53,212 nucleotides of DNA, taken from positions 1 to 53,212 of the forward strand of contig CAJOHN010000013.1 in assembly GCA_905234235.1 (NCBI GenBank). The letters run 5' to 3'. The notes under the pieces are model-generated. The model was not told the DNA's origin and made no database searches. It saw nothing but the letters and a program-made list of their open reading frames with translations. The position numbers and the translations under genes were made by a program. Position 1 is the stretch's first letter. Each line of letters begins with the position of its first letter. Below are positions 42,388 to 51,976 of this stretch, piece after piece. Origin of the DNA: an uncultured Selenomonadaceae bacterium (GTDB lineage: Bacteria > Bacillota > Negativicutes > Selenomonadales > Selenomonadaceae).

Positions 42388-44136
42388 ATGTCTTGGATGA
42401 ATAATATGCGCGTAGCTTACAAGTTGCTGGTTCTTAACGTCATCGCCATTCTCGGAATGATTGTCGTTGGATTAGTCGGCTACTTCGCCGTTATGCAGGC
42501 GCAACAGGATTTGAACACAATCAGCCAAACCTACTTGAAAGGTATCTTTGAAATCGGTCGATGCCGTCACGCCGTCCGCTACGCTCAAGTTCAGTCAATC
42601 TTAGCACCTTTGACGACTGACCCCTCGCTGTTGCAGTCTCGTATCGACAAATACAACGGCGCAGTAAAAGAGTTGGACGAATCGTTAGCTCTCTACGAAG
42701 AAATTATCAAAGACGATGCGCAAGCTCGCGCTCAGGTTGACGCCGCAAAACGTGAATGGGCTAAGTTCAAAGCCGGCGGCGATAAAATGATGCAAATGCG
42801 TTCTCCTGCGGGCGGCGATACTGCAGCGATTGCCGCTCACAGAAATGCATCTATGGATTTTTATCAAAGTGACGTAATGCCTTATGCCGTTTCGACGGGC
42901 GGCGCGATTTTGGTTATTCAGCAGAAGGCTTATCAAGATTCCGAAGACACGATTAAACGTTCCGACGAAGGCATTGACGCCGCTGTCCGCAATTTGTTCC
43001 TCGTACTCGGCGGCACAGTTGTTATCTTGATTTTCTTCAGCACGATGATTACCAAAGCCGTTACCAATCCGCTTTCCAATATGGTTAAGGCTCTCCACTT
43101 GCTCAAAGACGGCGACTTCCGTCGTACTGATTTGCTTGACGCCGACCGCGAAGACGAATTTGGCGCAATGGCTCTTGCCGTCCGCGAAATGCGCCAGACT
43201 ATAAGCAAAGTTGTTCAAAAGACAAGCGACGCCGCCAGCCAATTCGCGGCTTCTTCCGAAGAACTTACTGCAAGTGCTCATCAGAGTTCCCAAGCTTCTG
43301 AACAGGTTGCGCAATCGGTTACAAGTTCGGCGGGCGCGGTTGTTGAACAGCAAGGACTTATCAACGACGCCATGAACGCCATCAACGTTGCAATGACTTC
43401 CATTGAAACCCTTACCAAAACATCCGACTTGGTTGCGTCTATGGTTGGTAAAGCTATGGATGAGGCTAACGCCGGTACTGAGGCTGTTGAGGCTTCTGTT
43501 GCTCAGATTATCAGTGTTGAGAAAATCGTTAATGATTCTGCTTTGACTGTCGACAAGCTCGGTAAACGTTCACAAGAAATCGGACAAATCGTTGAGGCTA
43601 TCAGCGGCATAGCCGAACAAACTAACTTGCTTGCATTGAACGCGGCAATTGAGGCGGCGCGTGCCGGTGAACACGGCAGAGGCTTCGCTGTCGTTTCGGA
43701 AGAAGTCCGTAAGCTCGCCGAAGAATCTCAAGAGGCGGCTCAGAAAATCGGAACTCTTATCGGAGAAATTCAAGCTGAAACTACTAACGCTGTTGACTCC
43801 ATGCAGAAAGGTAATGCGGCAGTTCGTGCCGGTACTCAATCGGTCGAGAGATTGCGCGACACCTTCGACAGCATTAAAGAGGCGTCCTCCAAAGTCGAAA
43901 ACGAAGCTAAGAATATGGTTCGCGAACTTAAGGCTGTTGAAAGCGCAACGTTCAAGATTCGCGACTGCAACGATAAAACTCTTGAAAAGGGTCTCGGCGT
44001 TTCTAAGGAAATGGAAAGCGTCTCTGCGGCGGCTCAACAACAATCTGCCTCTTCCGAAGAAATTTCCTCTGCGGCAGATGAACTCGCTCGCCTCGCTCAA
44101 GATTTGCAAAATTCTCTCCAGATGTTCCAGTACTAA
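42388..44136 (+). CDS. Methyl-accepting chemotaxis protein, four-helix-bundle sensor (tandem copy 1)
   Basis: 582 residues. Membrane helix at about 12-34; periplasmic four-helix-bundle sensor at about 35-205 (with a [11 protein letters not shown] segment carrying Cys and His at the start of a helix); second helix about 203-223; HAMP about 224-278; signalling domain with [27 protein letters not shown]. It differs from its tandem partner mainly in the sensor (about 120-170), while the signalling half is almost identical. There is no CheR pentapeptide. Translation starts behind AGGAGG, directly after the structured leader. Confidence 0.95.
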   Translation: MSWMNNMRVAYKLLVLNVIAILGMIVVGLVGYFAVMQAQQDLNTISQTYLKGIFEIGRCRHAVRYAQVQSILAPLTTDPSLLQSRIDKYNGAVKELDESLALYEEIIKDDAQARAQVDAAKREWAKFKAGGDKMMQMRSPAGGDTAAIAAHRNASMDFYQSDVMPYAVSTGGAILVIQQKAYQDSEDTIKRSDEGIDAAVRNLFLVLGGTVVILIFFSTMITKAVTNPLSNMVKALHLLKDGDFRRTDLLDADREDEFGAMALAVREMRQTISKVVQKTSDAASQFAASSEELTASAHQSSQASEQVAQSVTSSAGAVVEQQGLINDAMNAINVAMTSIETLTKTSDLVASMVGKAMDEANAGTEAVEASVAQIISVEKIVNDSALTVDKLGKRSQEIGQIVEAISGIAEQTNLLALNAAIEAARAGEHGRGFAVVSEEVRKLAEESQEAAQKIGTLIGEIQAETTNAVDSMQKGNAAVRAGTQSVERLRDTFDSIKEASSKVENEAKNMVRELKAVESATFKIRDCNDKTLEKGLGVSKEMESVSAAAQQQSASSEEISSAADELARLAQDLQNSLQMFQY

Positions 44137-44163
44137 AAATTATCTGTACGAAAAAATTTTTCA

Positions 44164-44196
44164 GTCTCGGCAAAATCGTCGAGGCTTTTTTTATTG
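44164..44196 (+). terminator. Terminator between the tandem chemoreceptor genes
   Basis: GTCTCG, a 10-base loop, CGAGGC (one G-T pair), then a run of T. The second receptor therefore needs its own promoter; I see no clear one between 44200 and 44275. Confidence 0.75.
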
Positions 44197-44274
44197 GTTG
44201 AAAGGAATATTGCTAATAGCGAAGAATAGAAAACGAGGCTTTAATTTTTAATTGCCATAAAACGTTTTGTCGGG

Positions 44275-44425
44275 GCATTTGCGGGAGGAGGCAAAGTATA
44301 GAGCATAGATCCGGCAGGATTCAAACTACCGCAGTGAACGACGGGAAGTCACGCCCGAATTCGTGGGAAACGTTCAAGAGTTGAGATGGGCGGTTGGCAA
44401 GACGAGGGGTTCTTGCCGTAAAATC
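44275..44425 (+). ncRNA. Structured 5' leader RNA 2 (paralogue of leader RNA 1)
   Basis: It shares the core listed for 42225-42380. Predicted pairings: TGCGG 44280-44284 with CCGCA 44329-44333; GGA with TCC inside; GAACG with CGTTC around the CGGG...CCCG hairpin (44336-44374); GGCAAG 44396-44401 with CTTGCC 44412-44417 as the last hairpin. That hairpin has a different sequence from the GCGG/CCGC hairpin in leader 1 but the same place, which is the kind of change expected of a conserved structure. CGCCC 44352-44356 could alternatively pair with GGGCG 44388-44392. Confidence 0.6.
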
Positions 44426-44476
44426 TCAGCCGCAAAAAATTTTTAAACCGCCAAATTAAAAGGGGGAAAAATTTTT

Positions 44477-46225
44477 ATGTCGTGGATGGACAACGTGCGA
44501 GTAGCGTATAAGCTGTTGATTCTGAACGCTATCGCCATTATCGGAATGATTATCATCGGGTTGGTCGGCTACTTCGCCGTCATGCAGGCGCAAGCAGATT
44601 TGCAGACTATCAGCCAAACCTACTTGAAGGGTATCTTTGAAATCGGGCGTTGCCGTCACGCCGTCCGTTATGCTCAAGTTCAAGCAATCTTGGTGCCCTT
44701 TACTACCGACGCGTCACTTCTCCAAGACCGTATCAACAAGTATAACGACGCAGTAAAAGAGTTGGACGAGTCTTTGGCTCTTTACGAACAGATAATCAAA
44801 GACGACGCGCAGGCTCGCGCTCAAGTTGACGCCGCAAAACGCGAATGGGCTAAGTTCAAAGAAGGCGGCGACAAGATAGTAGCTATGCGTTCGCCGGTCG
44901 GCGTAGACCTCACGACGCTCGCACAGTTCCGTATCCAAGCTTTGGATTTTTATCAGAATGAAGTTATGCCGCACGCCGTTTCGACGGGCGACGCGATTTT
45001 GGTTATTCAGCAGAAAGCTTACGACGATTCTGACGCAACGATTAAACGCTCCGACGAAGGTATTGCATCGGCTGTTCGCAATTTGTTCCTCGTACTCGGC
45101 GGCACGTTCGTTATCTTGTTGTTCTTCAGCTTCACGATTACCAAAGCCGTTACCGACCCGCTCGGCAACATGGTTAAAGCTCTCCACTTGCTCAAAGACG
45201 GCGACTTCCGCCGCACCGATTTGCTCGACGCTGACCGCACAGACGAATTTGGAACTATGGCTCTTGCCGTCCGCGAAATGCGCCAGACTATAAGCAAGAT
45301 TGTTCAAAAGACAAGCGACGCCGCCAGCCAATTTGCGGCTTCTTCCGAAGAACTTACTGCCAGTGCACATCAAAGTTCCCAAGCTTCTGAACAGGTTGCA
45401 CAATCTGTTACAAGTTCGGCGGGCGCGGTTGTTGAACAGCAATCTCTTATCAACGACGCTATGGACGCTATCAACGTCGCCACACATTCTATCGAAACTC
45501 TTACGAAAACTTCTGATTTGGTTGCGTCTATGGTTGGTAAAGCTATGGATGAGGCTAACGCCGGTACTGAAGCTGTTGAGGCTTCCGTTGCTCAGATTAT
45601 CAGTGTTGAGAAAATCGTTAATGATTCTGCTTTGACTGTCGACAAGCTCGGCAAACGTTCGCAAGAAATTGGACAGATTGTTGAATCTATCAGCGGCATA
45701 GCCGAACAAACTAACTTGCTTGCATTGAACGCTGCTATTGAGGCGGCGCGTGCCGGTGAACACGGTCGCGGATTCGCAGTCGTTTCGGAAGAAGTCCGTA
45801 AGCTCGCTGAAGAATCGGGCGAAGCGTCGCAGAAGATTGCGGCTCTTATCGGAGAAATTCAAGCTGAAACTACTAACGCCGTCGACTCCATGCAGAAAGG
45901 TAACGCGGCAGTCCGCGCAGGTACCGAATCCGTCGAAAGACTGCGCGACACCTTCGACAGCATTAAGGAAGCGTCCTCTAAAGTCGAGACTGAAGCCAAG
46001 AACATGGTTCGCGAACTCAAAGCCGTTGAGACTGCCACATTTAAGATTCGTGATTGCAACGATAAGACGCTTGAAAAAGGTCTTGGTATATCTAAGGAAA
46101 TGGAAAGCGTCTCTGCGGCGGCTGAGCAACAATCTGCCTCTTCCGAAGAAATTTCCTCTGCGGCAGATGAACTCGCTCGCCTCGCTCAAGATCTCCAAAA
46201 TTCTCTCCAGATGTTCCAGTACTAA
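44477..46225 (+). CDS. Methyl-accepting chemotaxis protein, four-helix-bundle sensor (tandem copy 2)
   Basis: 582 residues, exactly the length of the first copy, with the same layout: membrane helix, four-helix-bundle sensor, second helix, HAMP and signalling domain. Differences concentrate in the sensor (for example [14 protein letters not shown] where copy 1 has [14 protein letters not shown]). The ribosome site is AGGGGG. Gene plus leader appear to have been duplicated as one unit with a spacing of 2089 bases between the two ATGs. Confidence 0.95.
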   Translation: MSWMDNVRVAYKLLILNAIAIIGMIIIGLVGYFAVMQAQADLQTISQTYLKGIFEIGRCRHAVRYAQVQAILVPFTTDASLLQDRINKYNDAVKELDESLALYEQIIKDDAQARAQVDAAKREWAKFKEGGDKIVAMRSPVGVDLTTLAQFRIQALDFYQNEVMPHAVSTGDAILVIQQKAYDDSDATIKRSDEGIASAVRNLFLVLGGTFVILLFFSFTITKAVTDPLGNMVKALHLLKDGDFRRTDLLDADRTDEFGTMALAVREMRQTISKIVQKTSDAASQFAASSEELTASAHQSSQASEQVAQSVTSSAGAVVEQQSLINDAMDAINVATHSIETLTKTSDLVASMVGKAMDEANAGTEAVEASVAQIISVEKIVNDSALTVDKLGKRSQEIGQIVESISGIAEQTNLLALNAAIEAARAGEHGRGFAVVSEEVRKLAEESGEASQKIAALIGEIQAETTNAVDSMQKGNAAVRAGTESVERLRDTFDSIKEASSKVETEAKNMVRELKAVETATFKIRDCNDKTLEKGLGISKEMESVSAAAEQQSASSEEISSAADELARLAQDLQNSLQMFQY

Positions 46226-46267
46226 GAGAAAATTTTTCGATAAAATTAAAGTCTGCATAAAAAAATC

Positions 46268-46312
46268 CTCCCCGCCGCAATTCCCAATCGACGGGGAGTT
46301 TTTTTACGTCAA
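46268..46312. terminator. Bidirectional terminator between the second chemoreceptor and the esterase gene
   Basis: CTCCCCG, a 17-base loop, CGGGGAG, with a run of A before and a run of T after, so it serves both converging genes. Confidence 0.85.
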
Positions 46313-46323
46313 ATAATAGTCGT

Positions 46324-47133
46324 TCAAATTAAATGTGCCGATAAAAATCCCGTGATAACGTCGAGAACTTCATCTTGCAACCAATAATTATCAGCGTGAT
46401 TGGCATTCGGAATTAGGTAACGTTCAGCCTCGACGCCGTGAGATTTTAGAGCTTGGAAAAGTAAATCGGTATGAACGGGCGCGACGATGTTATCAGCAGT
46501 GCCGTGCATGAGGAGCATAGGTGCGGAATTTTTGCTGAGGTAATTTATCGGATTGGCTTTCGCAGGAGAATTTCCATTCAAGAAAAACGTGATGAACGGC
46601 AAGTCGGATTGGGTAAGGTCAGAAAGTCCGTACAAATTTACTGCCGCAACGATTTTGTCGGAGAAATTAAGATTATCGCCGACGTTGAAGGTTTTATCGT
46701 CGTTGGTGACTGCCGCAAGTGTCGTGAGGTAACCGCCCACGCTGTCGCCGATTAGAAAAATTTTTTCCGCGTCGACGTTGAATTTCTGCGCGTTGGCTTT
46801 TAGAAATCTAATCGCGGATTTAACGTCTTCAATCGGTTGCGGGAAATGGGAATTGGGCACTGTTCGATAGTTTATGCTGGCGACGACAAAATTTTTTTCT
46901 GCGAGGTGCATTCGCAGTTGCGGCATACGCGCCCGATTCGCTGAAATGAATGCTCCGCCCGTCACGAAAATTACGGCGGGCAAAGGTTTCGCGACTTGCG
47001 GAATCAGTAAATCCATTTGCAAAAGCTGAATCGGTTTCTCGAAAGTCGGAACTTGCGCGTAGACGACATCAGGGACGAAATGAATTTTCGGCTTGCGGAG
47101 GGTTACGTTTAAAATTTTGCTTTCGTAAATCAT
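46324..47133 (-). CDS. Alpha/beta hydrolase, esterase/lipase type (BD-FAE-like)
   Basis: 269 residues, no signal peptide. The oxyanion region VTGGAF is close to the HGGG motif of this class. The nucleophile elbow is GDSVGG (Ser), followed by Asp in GTADNIVAP and His in NANHADNY, a complete catalytic triad. It probably hydrolyses a small ester such as an acetylated sugar; the substrate is unknown. The start follows AAAGGAG, and a good promoter lies at 47155-47183. Confidence 0.88.
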   Translation of the reverse strand: MIYESKILNVTLRKPKIHFVPDVVYAQVPTFEKPIQLLQMDLLIPQVAKPLPAVIFVTGGAFISANRARMPQLRMHLAEKNFVVASINYRTVPNSHFPQPIEDVKSAIRFLKANAQKFNVDAEKIFLIGDSVGGYLTTLAAVTNDDKTFNVGDNLNFSDKIVAAVNLYGLSDLTQSDLPFITFFLNGNSPAKANPINYLSKNSAPMLLMHGTADNIVAPVHTDLLFQALKSHGVEAERYLIPNANHADNYWLQDEVLDVITGFLSAHLI

Positions 47134-47154
47134 TTCCTCAACTCCTTTGTGTGA

Positions 47155-47183
47155 ATTATATTCGCTTCAATTTGGCTGTGCAA
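47155..47183 (-). promoter_or_regulatory. Promoter of the esterase gene
   Basis: Minus strand: TTGCAC (47183-47178), a 17-base spacer and a perfect TATAAT (47160-47155). A 5-base inverted repeat GTAAC-N4-GTTAC at 47196-47209 just upstream may be an operator for this or for the divergent gene. Confidence 0.7.
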
Positions 47184-47286
47184 TATCGACTTATGGTAAC
47201 GTCGGTTACGACAAGAGCGGCGCGAACTTTGCAGGGATTATCGAACGCCGCGCAGAATATTCAAAAAAATATTTTGACGGAGGCGA

Positions 47287-47952
47287 ATGAATTTGTTGAC
47301 TTACAATTATTATGGGCATGCTTGCTTCCAACTTGACGACGGCAAAGTTAAAATTCTTGTCGACCCGTTTTTGACGGGCAACCCGCAAGCGTCGATTAAT
47401 CCCGACGACGTTGAGGCAGATTATATTCTCGTGACGCATGCGCACGGCGACCACGTCGGCGACGCTTACGACATTTTGGAACGCACGGGCGCGACGGCTG
47501 TTTGTATCCCTGAGATGACTGACTTTGTTGGCGAAAATATCAAAGCTATCGGCATGAACTTGGGCGGCACTGTCAAAACTGAATTTGGTTTCGTGCGCAT
47601 GGTACCGGCTTTGCACAGTTCGGGAGTTCAGGGCGGCATTGCTTGCGGCTACGTTATCGGCGTCGGCGGCAAAATTATTTACTATTCGGGCGACACGGCT
47701 CTTTTCTCCGACATGAAGTTAATCGGCGAGCGCGACAAGATTGATTACGCTATCCTTCCGATTGGCGGGCATTACACGATGGATCCCGTCGACGCGGCTA
47801 AGGCTGTATCGTTCCTCGACGCGGCTAACGTCATTCCCTTGCACTACAATACTTGGGATGTTATCAAGCAGAACGCGGAGGATTTGCTTAAGCTTGTGGA
47901 GTTCGCGAAAGTTCATATCGTTAAGCCGGGCGAATCGTTGAAGCTTAAATGA
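47287..47952 (+). CDS. Metal-dependent hydrolase, metallo-beta-lactamase fold (UPF0173-like)
   Basis: 221 residues. N-terminal YGHACF and the metal-binding THAHGDHVGD (HxHxDH), then the later His in VPALHSSG, Asp in YYSGDTALF and His in VIPLHYNT complete the di-metal site. UPF0173 proteins are small and lack an assigned substrate. The start at ATG 47287 is close to GGAGG (3-4 bases); TTG 47293 would have better spacing. It overlaps miaA by 4 bases, so the two are co-translated. Confidence 0.9.
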   Translation: MNLLTYNYYGHACFQLDDGKVKILVDPFLTGNPQASINPDDVEADYILVTHAHGDHVGDAYDILERTGATAVCIPEMTDFVGENIKAIGMNLGGTVKTEFGFVRMVPALHSSGVQGGIACGYVIGVGGKIIYYSGDTALFSDMKLIGERDKIDYAILPIGGHYTMDPVDAAKAVSFLDAANVIPLHYNTWDVIKQNAEDLLKLVEFAKVHIVKPGESLKLK

Positions 47953-48737
47953 GGAGCAAGATTAAAAGTTTTGACGCCGTGCCGTTTGACTTGACAAAAA
48001 TTTATGATTCGGTACAATCATTGCACTTGACCGAATCGCCGCGAGAAAAACTTGCAGTGATATTGGGGGCGACTTCGGCGGGGAAAAGTTCATTGGCGTT
48101 GACGCTCGCCGAAAAGTTCGACACGGAAATAATTTCAGCGGACTCGATGGCGGTTTATAAAAATTTCAACGTCGGGACGGCAAAACCTGCGCGGGCTGAA
48201 TTGGAACGCGTGCCGCATCATCTGATAAATATTTTAGACGCGGAAGAAAAATTTAGCGTTGGAGAATTTGTCAGGCGTGCGCGACCGATAATCACTGAAC
48301 TAAATCTGCGCGGAAAAATTCCAATCGTCGCGGGCGGCACAGGGCTTTACATTCAAGCTTTGGTTGAGGGCTATGAACTCGGCGCGGAGAAAAGTTTAGT
48401 CAGTCACTATAAACAGACGGGCGAATTAATTTATGACGCGTTAATCTTCGGGCTTACGAGCGACCGCGCAGAACTTTACGACAAAATTAATCGGCGTACG
48501 GAACAAATGTTTGCGGACGGTTTAGTCGACGAGGTTAAGGCTTTGATAAACGGCGGCGTGAGTCCCGATGCTCAAGCAATGCGTGGTATCGGTTACAAGG
48601 AAACTGTTGAATATCTGCGCGGCGACGCGACACTTAACGATACAATTTCAAAAGTCAGTCAAGCCACAAGAAATTTCGCCAAACGCCAACTTACGTGGTA
48701 CCGGCGAATGAAATACATAACGTGGTTAAAAATTTAA
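47949..48737 (+). CDS. miaA: tRNA dimethylallyltransferase MiaA, short form lacking the central segment
   Basis: 262 residues where the family usually has 300-315. An unusual 34-residue N-terminal extension precedes the P-loop GATSAGKSS. Family blocks ISADSMAVYK, GTAKP, VPHHLI, GGTGLYIQAL, FGLTSDRAELYDKINRR and QAMRGIGYKE are present. Between VEGYEL and HYKQTGEL about 50 residues are missing, including the conserved ND-x-RR helix region. The reading frame is intact. MiaA adds a prenyl group to A37 of tRNAs reading U-starting codons. Whether this short form still acts is uncertain. hfq follows, the classic order. Confidence 0.88.
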   Translation: MRSKIKSFDAVPFDLTKIYDSVQSLHLTESPREKLAVILGATSAGKSSLALTLAEKFDTEIISADSMAVYKNFNVGTAKPARAELERVPHHLINILDAEEKFSVGEFVRRARPIITELNLRGKIPIVAGGTGLYIQALVEGYELGAEKSLVSHYKQTGELIYDALIFGLTSDRAELYDKINRRTEQMFADGLVDEVKALINGGVSPDAQAMRGIGYKETVEYLRGDATLNDTISKVSQATRNFAKRQLTWYRRMKYITWLKI

Positions 48738-48762
48738 TGCTTTGCAAAGGAGAGAAGTTTAA

Positions 48763-49059
48763 ATGGCAACAAAACCAATCAATCTGCAGGAGAATTTCTT
48801 GAATCAGGCGCGCAAGGAAAATGTCCCTGTGACAATTCATCTCGTCAACGGCTTTCAGCTTAAGGGCATGATTCGCGGCTTCGACCAATTCACGGTAGTT
48901 ATCGACGCGATGGGGCGTCAGCAAATGGTTTTCAAACACGCGATTTCGACGATTACGCCGGCAAGACCACTCGGAGCGACTTTCAAAGCTCCTGATGCGG
49001 AGAAACTTGTTGAAGAGTCCGCGCAGGTCGAGGAAGCGGCAGAGGTCAAAGCGGAGTAA
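48763..49059 (+). CDS. hfq: RNA chaperone Hfq
   Basis: 98 residues; the start follows GGAGAG. The Sm1 region is [29 protein letters not shown] and the Sm2 signature is VFKHAISTI (family YKHAIST). The core ends near residue 70, followed by an acidic tail rich in E, A and V. Hfq hexamers pair small RNAs with messages. It sits directly downstream of miaA. Confidence 0.97.
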   Translation: MATKPINLQENFLNQARKENVPVTIHLVNGFQLKGMIRGFDQFTVVIDAMGRQQMVFKHAISTITPARPLGATFKAPDAEKLVEESAQVEEAAEVKAE

Positions 49060-49085
49060 AATTTCTTTTCGGCGAGGCAAATACA

Positions 49086-49511
49086 ATGGTTCGAGGCTTT
49101 GAGATTCTCGAAGGATACAACGGAATTCACCTTCCGACGCGCAAAACTGCCTTCAGTGCGGGCTACGACTTGGAGGCGGCAGAAAATGTTCGCGTGACGG
49201 ATAAAAAAATTTCGTTGGTACCGACGGGGCTCAGAGCCTTTTTCCTTCCCGATGAGGTTTTGTTAATTTATCTGCGGTCAAGTCTCGCCGTCAAGTATGA
49301 TTTAATTTTAGCGAACGGCGTCGGGGTTATCGACGCTGATTATCGCGGGCATATAATTTTGCCTGTGATAAGTTTGGGCGGCGAGTTTGAAATAAAAAAA
49401 GGCATGAGGATAGCGCAAGGAATTTTCCAAAAATATTTGACGGTTGACGGCGATAAAATTGGCGTCGGGGAAGTCAGGCGCGGGCGTTTCGGTTCGACGG
49501 GAGATTTTTAA
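49086..49511 (+). CDS. dut: dUTP diphosphatase
   Basis: 141 residues, the usual trimeric form. Motifs: AGYDLEA (1), RSSLA (2), NGVGVIDADYRG (3), GMRIAQGIF (4) and RGRFGSTG (5). It hydrolyses dUTP to dUMP and keeps uracil out of DNA. The stop codon overlaps that of tadC2 on the other strand (49508-49511), and no terminator separates the two converging genes. Confidence 0.95.
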   Translation: MVRGFEILEGYNGIHLPTRKTAFSAGYDLEAAENVRVTDKKISLVPTGLRAFFLPDEVLLIYLRSSLAVKYDLILANGVGVIDADYRGHIILPVISLGGEFEIKKGMRIAQGIFQKYLTVDGDKIGVGEVRRGRFGSTGDF

Positions 49512-50482
49512 GGTAAGACGTGGAGATTATTCAAAACACTAATCAGCGGCGGGAGCAAAATGACGATAAAAATTGTCGGGAATATGAATATAACCAGCGG
49601 GAACAAAATTTTAATCGGAGCTTTCAACGCTTTAGCCTTGATTCGTTGCGAATGAAGTTCGCGCATATTATTAGCCTGTTCGATTAGAGTTTTGCTCATG
49701 CTTGTGCCGAGTCGTTCCGCTTGGATAATCGAGGTCGTGAACAGATAAACTTCCTCTATGTCGCAACGTCTAGCCATTTCGTGAAGGGCTTCTCTTTTCG
49801 ACAAACCCAAGCGCATATCTTTTTGCATTTGTTTGAACTCGTCCATAAGCTCGCCCGAAGATCTGCGCAAGATTCTTTCTACCGAGGCGTCGAAGGATAA
49901 TCCGGCTTGAACACTGACACTTAACAAATCTAAAAACGGCGGCAGTTGAGCTACGATTTTCTCTTGCCGCTGTTTTATTATTGATTTGACGTAGGAAATC
50001 GGCAAAAGTACTCCAGTTGCCGTGAGCATAAGCAAAGTCATCAGTCGCTGAATTAATAGAGCCTCCGCAGTCATTAGGAACGCCACGCCTGCTAAAAAAG
50101 CTCCAGCTATTATCGTGCCCCAGATGAAAATTACTTTGTTGAGGCTCCAAACTTCCTGCTTACCGGCAAGGATTATGTAGCGTTCGATTGTTCTAAAAAT
50201 TGCTCTTGGCGCGAGTTTTAGGAAGAAATTTTGTATGGAAGTTTTTATCGGTAATATGACCCGTTCCGTAAATGACAGTGACGACCAATCACGCCGCGCC
50301 ATTAATGCCGATGATTTTCTTTCTTCGGGCGTTGCTATTCGTTCACTCAGCGACATGCTCGATAAATTTTGCAAGCGGACTTTGGTTTGATACTGTTCTT
50401 GGTTCCGAACTTTTCTTGCCAGCACATACAGTAACACGAAAACCGAAAAGCCCATGAAAGCTGATACAAAAATAATTAGCAT
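49508..50482 (-). CDS. tadC: Tad platform protein TadC, second locus
   Basis: 324 residues with the TadC layout: N-terminal helix, central pair of helices, T2SSF domain (PPFLDLLSVSVQAGLSFDASVE; AERLGTSMSKTLIEQANNMR) and C-terminal helix. It is clearly paralogous to 12893-13888. It begins 2 bases after the tadA2 stop. It is the last gene of the second Tad operon; no diguanylate cyclase follows here. Confidence 0.92.
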   Translation of the reverse strand: MLIIFVSAFMGFSVFVLLYVLARKVRNQEQYQTKVRLQNLSSMSLSERIATPEERKSSALMARRDWSSLSFTERVILPIKTSIQNFFLKLAPRAIFRTIERYIILAGKQEVWSLNKVIFIWGTIIAGAFLAGVAFLMTAEALLIQRLMTLLMLTATGVLLPISYVKSIIKQRQEKIVAQLPPFLDLLSVSVQAGLSFDASVERILRRSSGELMDEFKQMQKDMRLGLSKREALHEMARRCDIEEVYLFTTSIIQAERLGTSMSKTLIEQANNMRELHSQRIKAKALKAPIKILFPLVIFIFPTIFIVILLPPLISVLNNLHVLP

Positions 50483-50484
50483 TA

Positions 50485-51954
50485 TCAGCGACCTCCGAGA
50501 CTGTCAGCTTCAAAAATTGATAGGGGCAAGTCGACGCCGTTCATTTTAAATTTGTCTAGGAAGGCGGGTTGCAAGCCCAGCGATTCAAAATGTCCGACGG
50601 ATTTGCCGCGTTCGTCAATGAAGTCTTGAACGTATTGGAAGAGGTCTTGAACGATAATCGTATCGCCCTCCATGCCTTGAACTTCGCTGATATGTGTAAT
50701 TTTTCTTGAGCCGTCACGAATGCGCGATTGCTGGAGAATCAAATCGATAGCGGAAGAAATTTGCGTGCGAATGGCGCGGACGGGAAGTTCCATACCCGCC
50801 ATTAAAACCATAGTTTCCAAACGGCTCAAAGCGTCGCGGGGCGAATTGGCGTGTGCCGTTGTCAAGGAGCCGTCGTGCCCGGTATTCATCGCTTGCAACA
50901 TGTCAAGAGCCTCGCCCGAACGAACTTCGCCGACGATAATTCTATCGGGACGCATACGCAAAGCATTCCTAACCAAATCGCGGATAGCTATTGCGCCCTC
51001 GCCTTCAATGTTTGGCGGTCGTGATTCGAGGCGGACAACGTGATCTTGTTGGAGTTTCAATTCGGCGGCGTCTTCAATCGTTACAATTCTATCATCGGGC
51101 GGAATAAATGATGACAGCGTGTTAAGCGTCGTCGTTTTACCAGAGCCGGTACCGCCGCTTACCAAAATATTTAGCCGCGCTTTGACGCAAGCCTCTAAGA
51201 AAATTGCCATGCGTTCATCGAGCGTTCCGAAACCGATTAAGTCGCGGACTGACAGAGCCGATTTGGAAAATTTACGAATCGTAACCATTGAGCCATCGAG
51301 AGCCAGCGGCGGGATAATAATATTGACGCGGGAGCCGTCAGCGAGGCGGGCGTCAACCATCGGCGCGGATTCGTCGATTCTTCTGCCTAAAGGTGCCAAA
51401 ATTTTTTCTATGATATTCATCAAGTGGGTTTCGTCGTGAAATTTAACGTCGGTGCGGTACAGTTTACCTTTTTGTTCGACGAAAACTTTTGACGCGCCGT
51501 TAATCATGACTTCCGAGATTGACGGGTCTTTTAAAAGCGGTTCAATCGGTCCGAGCCCTAAAATTTCGTCGCAAATATCTGCGATGATTTGAAGGCGTTC
51601 GCCTCTGGAGAAAACGCTTGCTTGTTCGTCGAATGCCTTATGACAATAGCCCGCGACGATTTCTTGAATTTCTTCGCGAGTGCGATTTGAGCCCGCAAGC
51701 ATTTCCTGTTCATCCGCCGACATTTCCGTTACGATTTGCCTGTGAACTCTCAACTTTAATTGCTGATAAGTACTTTCCGACGTGCCGGTTGGTCGGTAGC
51801 CCGTGAACGTTTCAACTTTTTTTGGCGGTAATCTTTCCTCGAACGCCGACTTGATTAATGAAGTTTTCTCCTGAGTTTTTGGCGTCTGCAAAATTTCTTC
51901 CTGCGGTCTCAAGTCGACGGATTTTCTTCCGCCCAATCTTTCCAGCAATCCCAT
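50485..51954 (-). CDS. tadA: Tad assembly ATPase TadA/CpaF, second locus
   Basis: 489 residues. N-terminal MGLLERLGG as in the first copy, then a variable linker and the core: GGTGSGKTTTLN, RPDRIIVGEVRSGEALDMLQ, TTAHANSPRD. It is highly similar to 13895-15406; the differences lie mainly in residues 15-100. A dedicated ATPase for this locus implies a separate pilus machine with its own pilins. Confidence 0.95.
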   Translation of the reverse strand: MGLLERLGGRKSVDLRPQEEILQTPKTQEKTSLIKSAFEERLPPKKVETFTGYRPTGTSESTYQQLKLRVHRQIVTEMSADEQEMLAGSNRTREEIQEIVAGYCHKAFDEQASVFSRGERLQIIADICDEILGLGPIEPLLKDPSISEVMINGASKVFVEQKGKLYRTDVKFHDETHLMNIIEKILAPLGRRIDESAPMVDARLADGSRVNIIIPPLALDGSMVTIRKFSKSALSVRDLIGFGTLDERMAIFLEACVKARLNILVSGGTGSGKTTTLNTLSSFIPPDDRIVTIEDAAELKLQQDHVVRLESRPPNIEGEGAIAIRDLVRNALRMRPDRIIVGEVRSGEALDMLQAMNTGHDGSLTTAHANSPRDALSRLETMVLMAGMELPVRAIRTQISSAIDLILQQSRIRDGSRKITHISEVQGMEGDTIIVQDLFQYVQDFIDERGKSVGHFESLGLQPAFLDKFKMNGVDLPLSIFEADSLGGR

Positions 51955-51976
51955 TTTGTTTATCGGCTCCTTTCAA

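Noticed and set aside
42225-44425. Assignment of the leader RNAs to c-di-GMP-I, c-di-GMP-II, cobalamin, TPP, FMN, SAM, glycine or ykkC riboswitches
   Set aside because: The conserved core strings of these classes that I know are not found in either leader.
42388-46258. Long minus-strand open frames opposite the chemoreceptors (for example 44714-46258, 514 codons)
   Set aside because: They mirror each other only because the sense genes are paralogous, and the sense strand encodes clear MCP domains.
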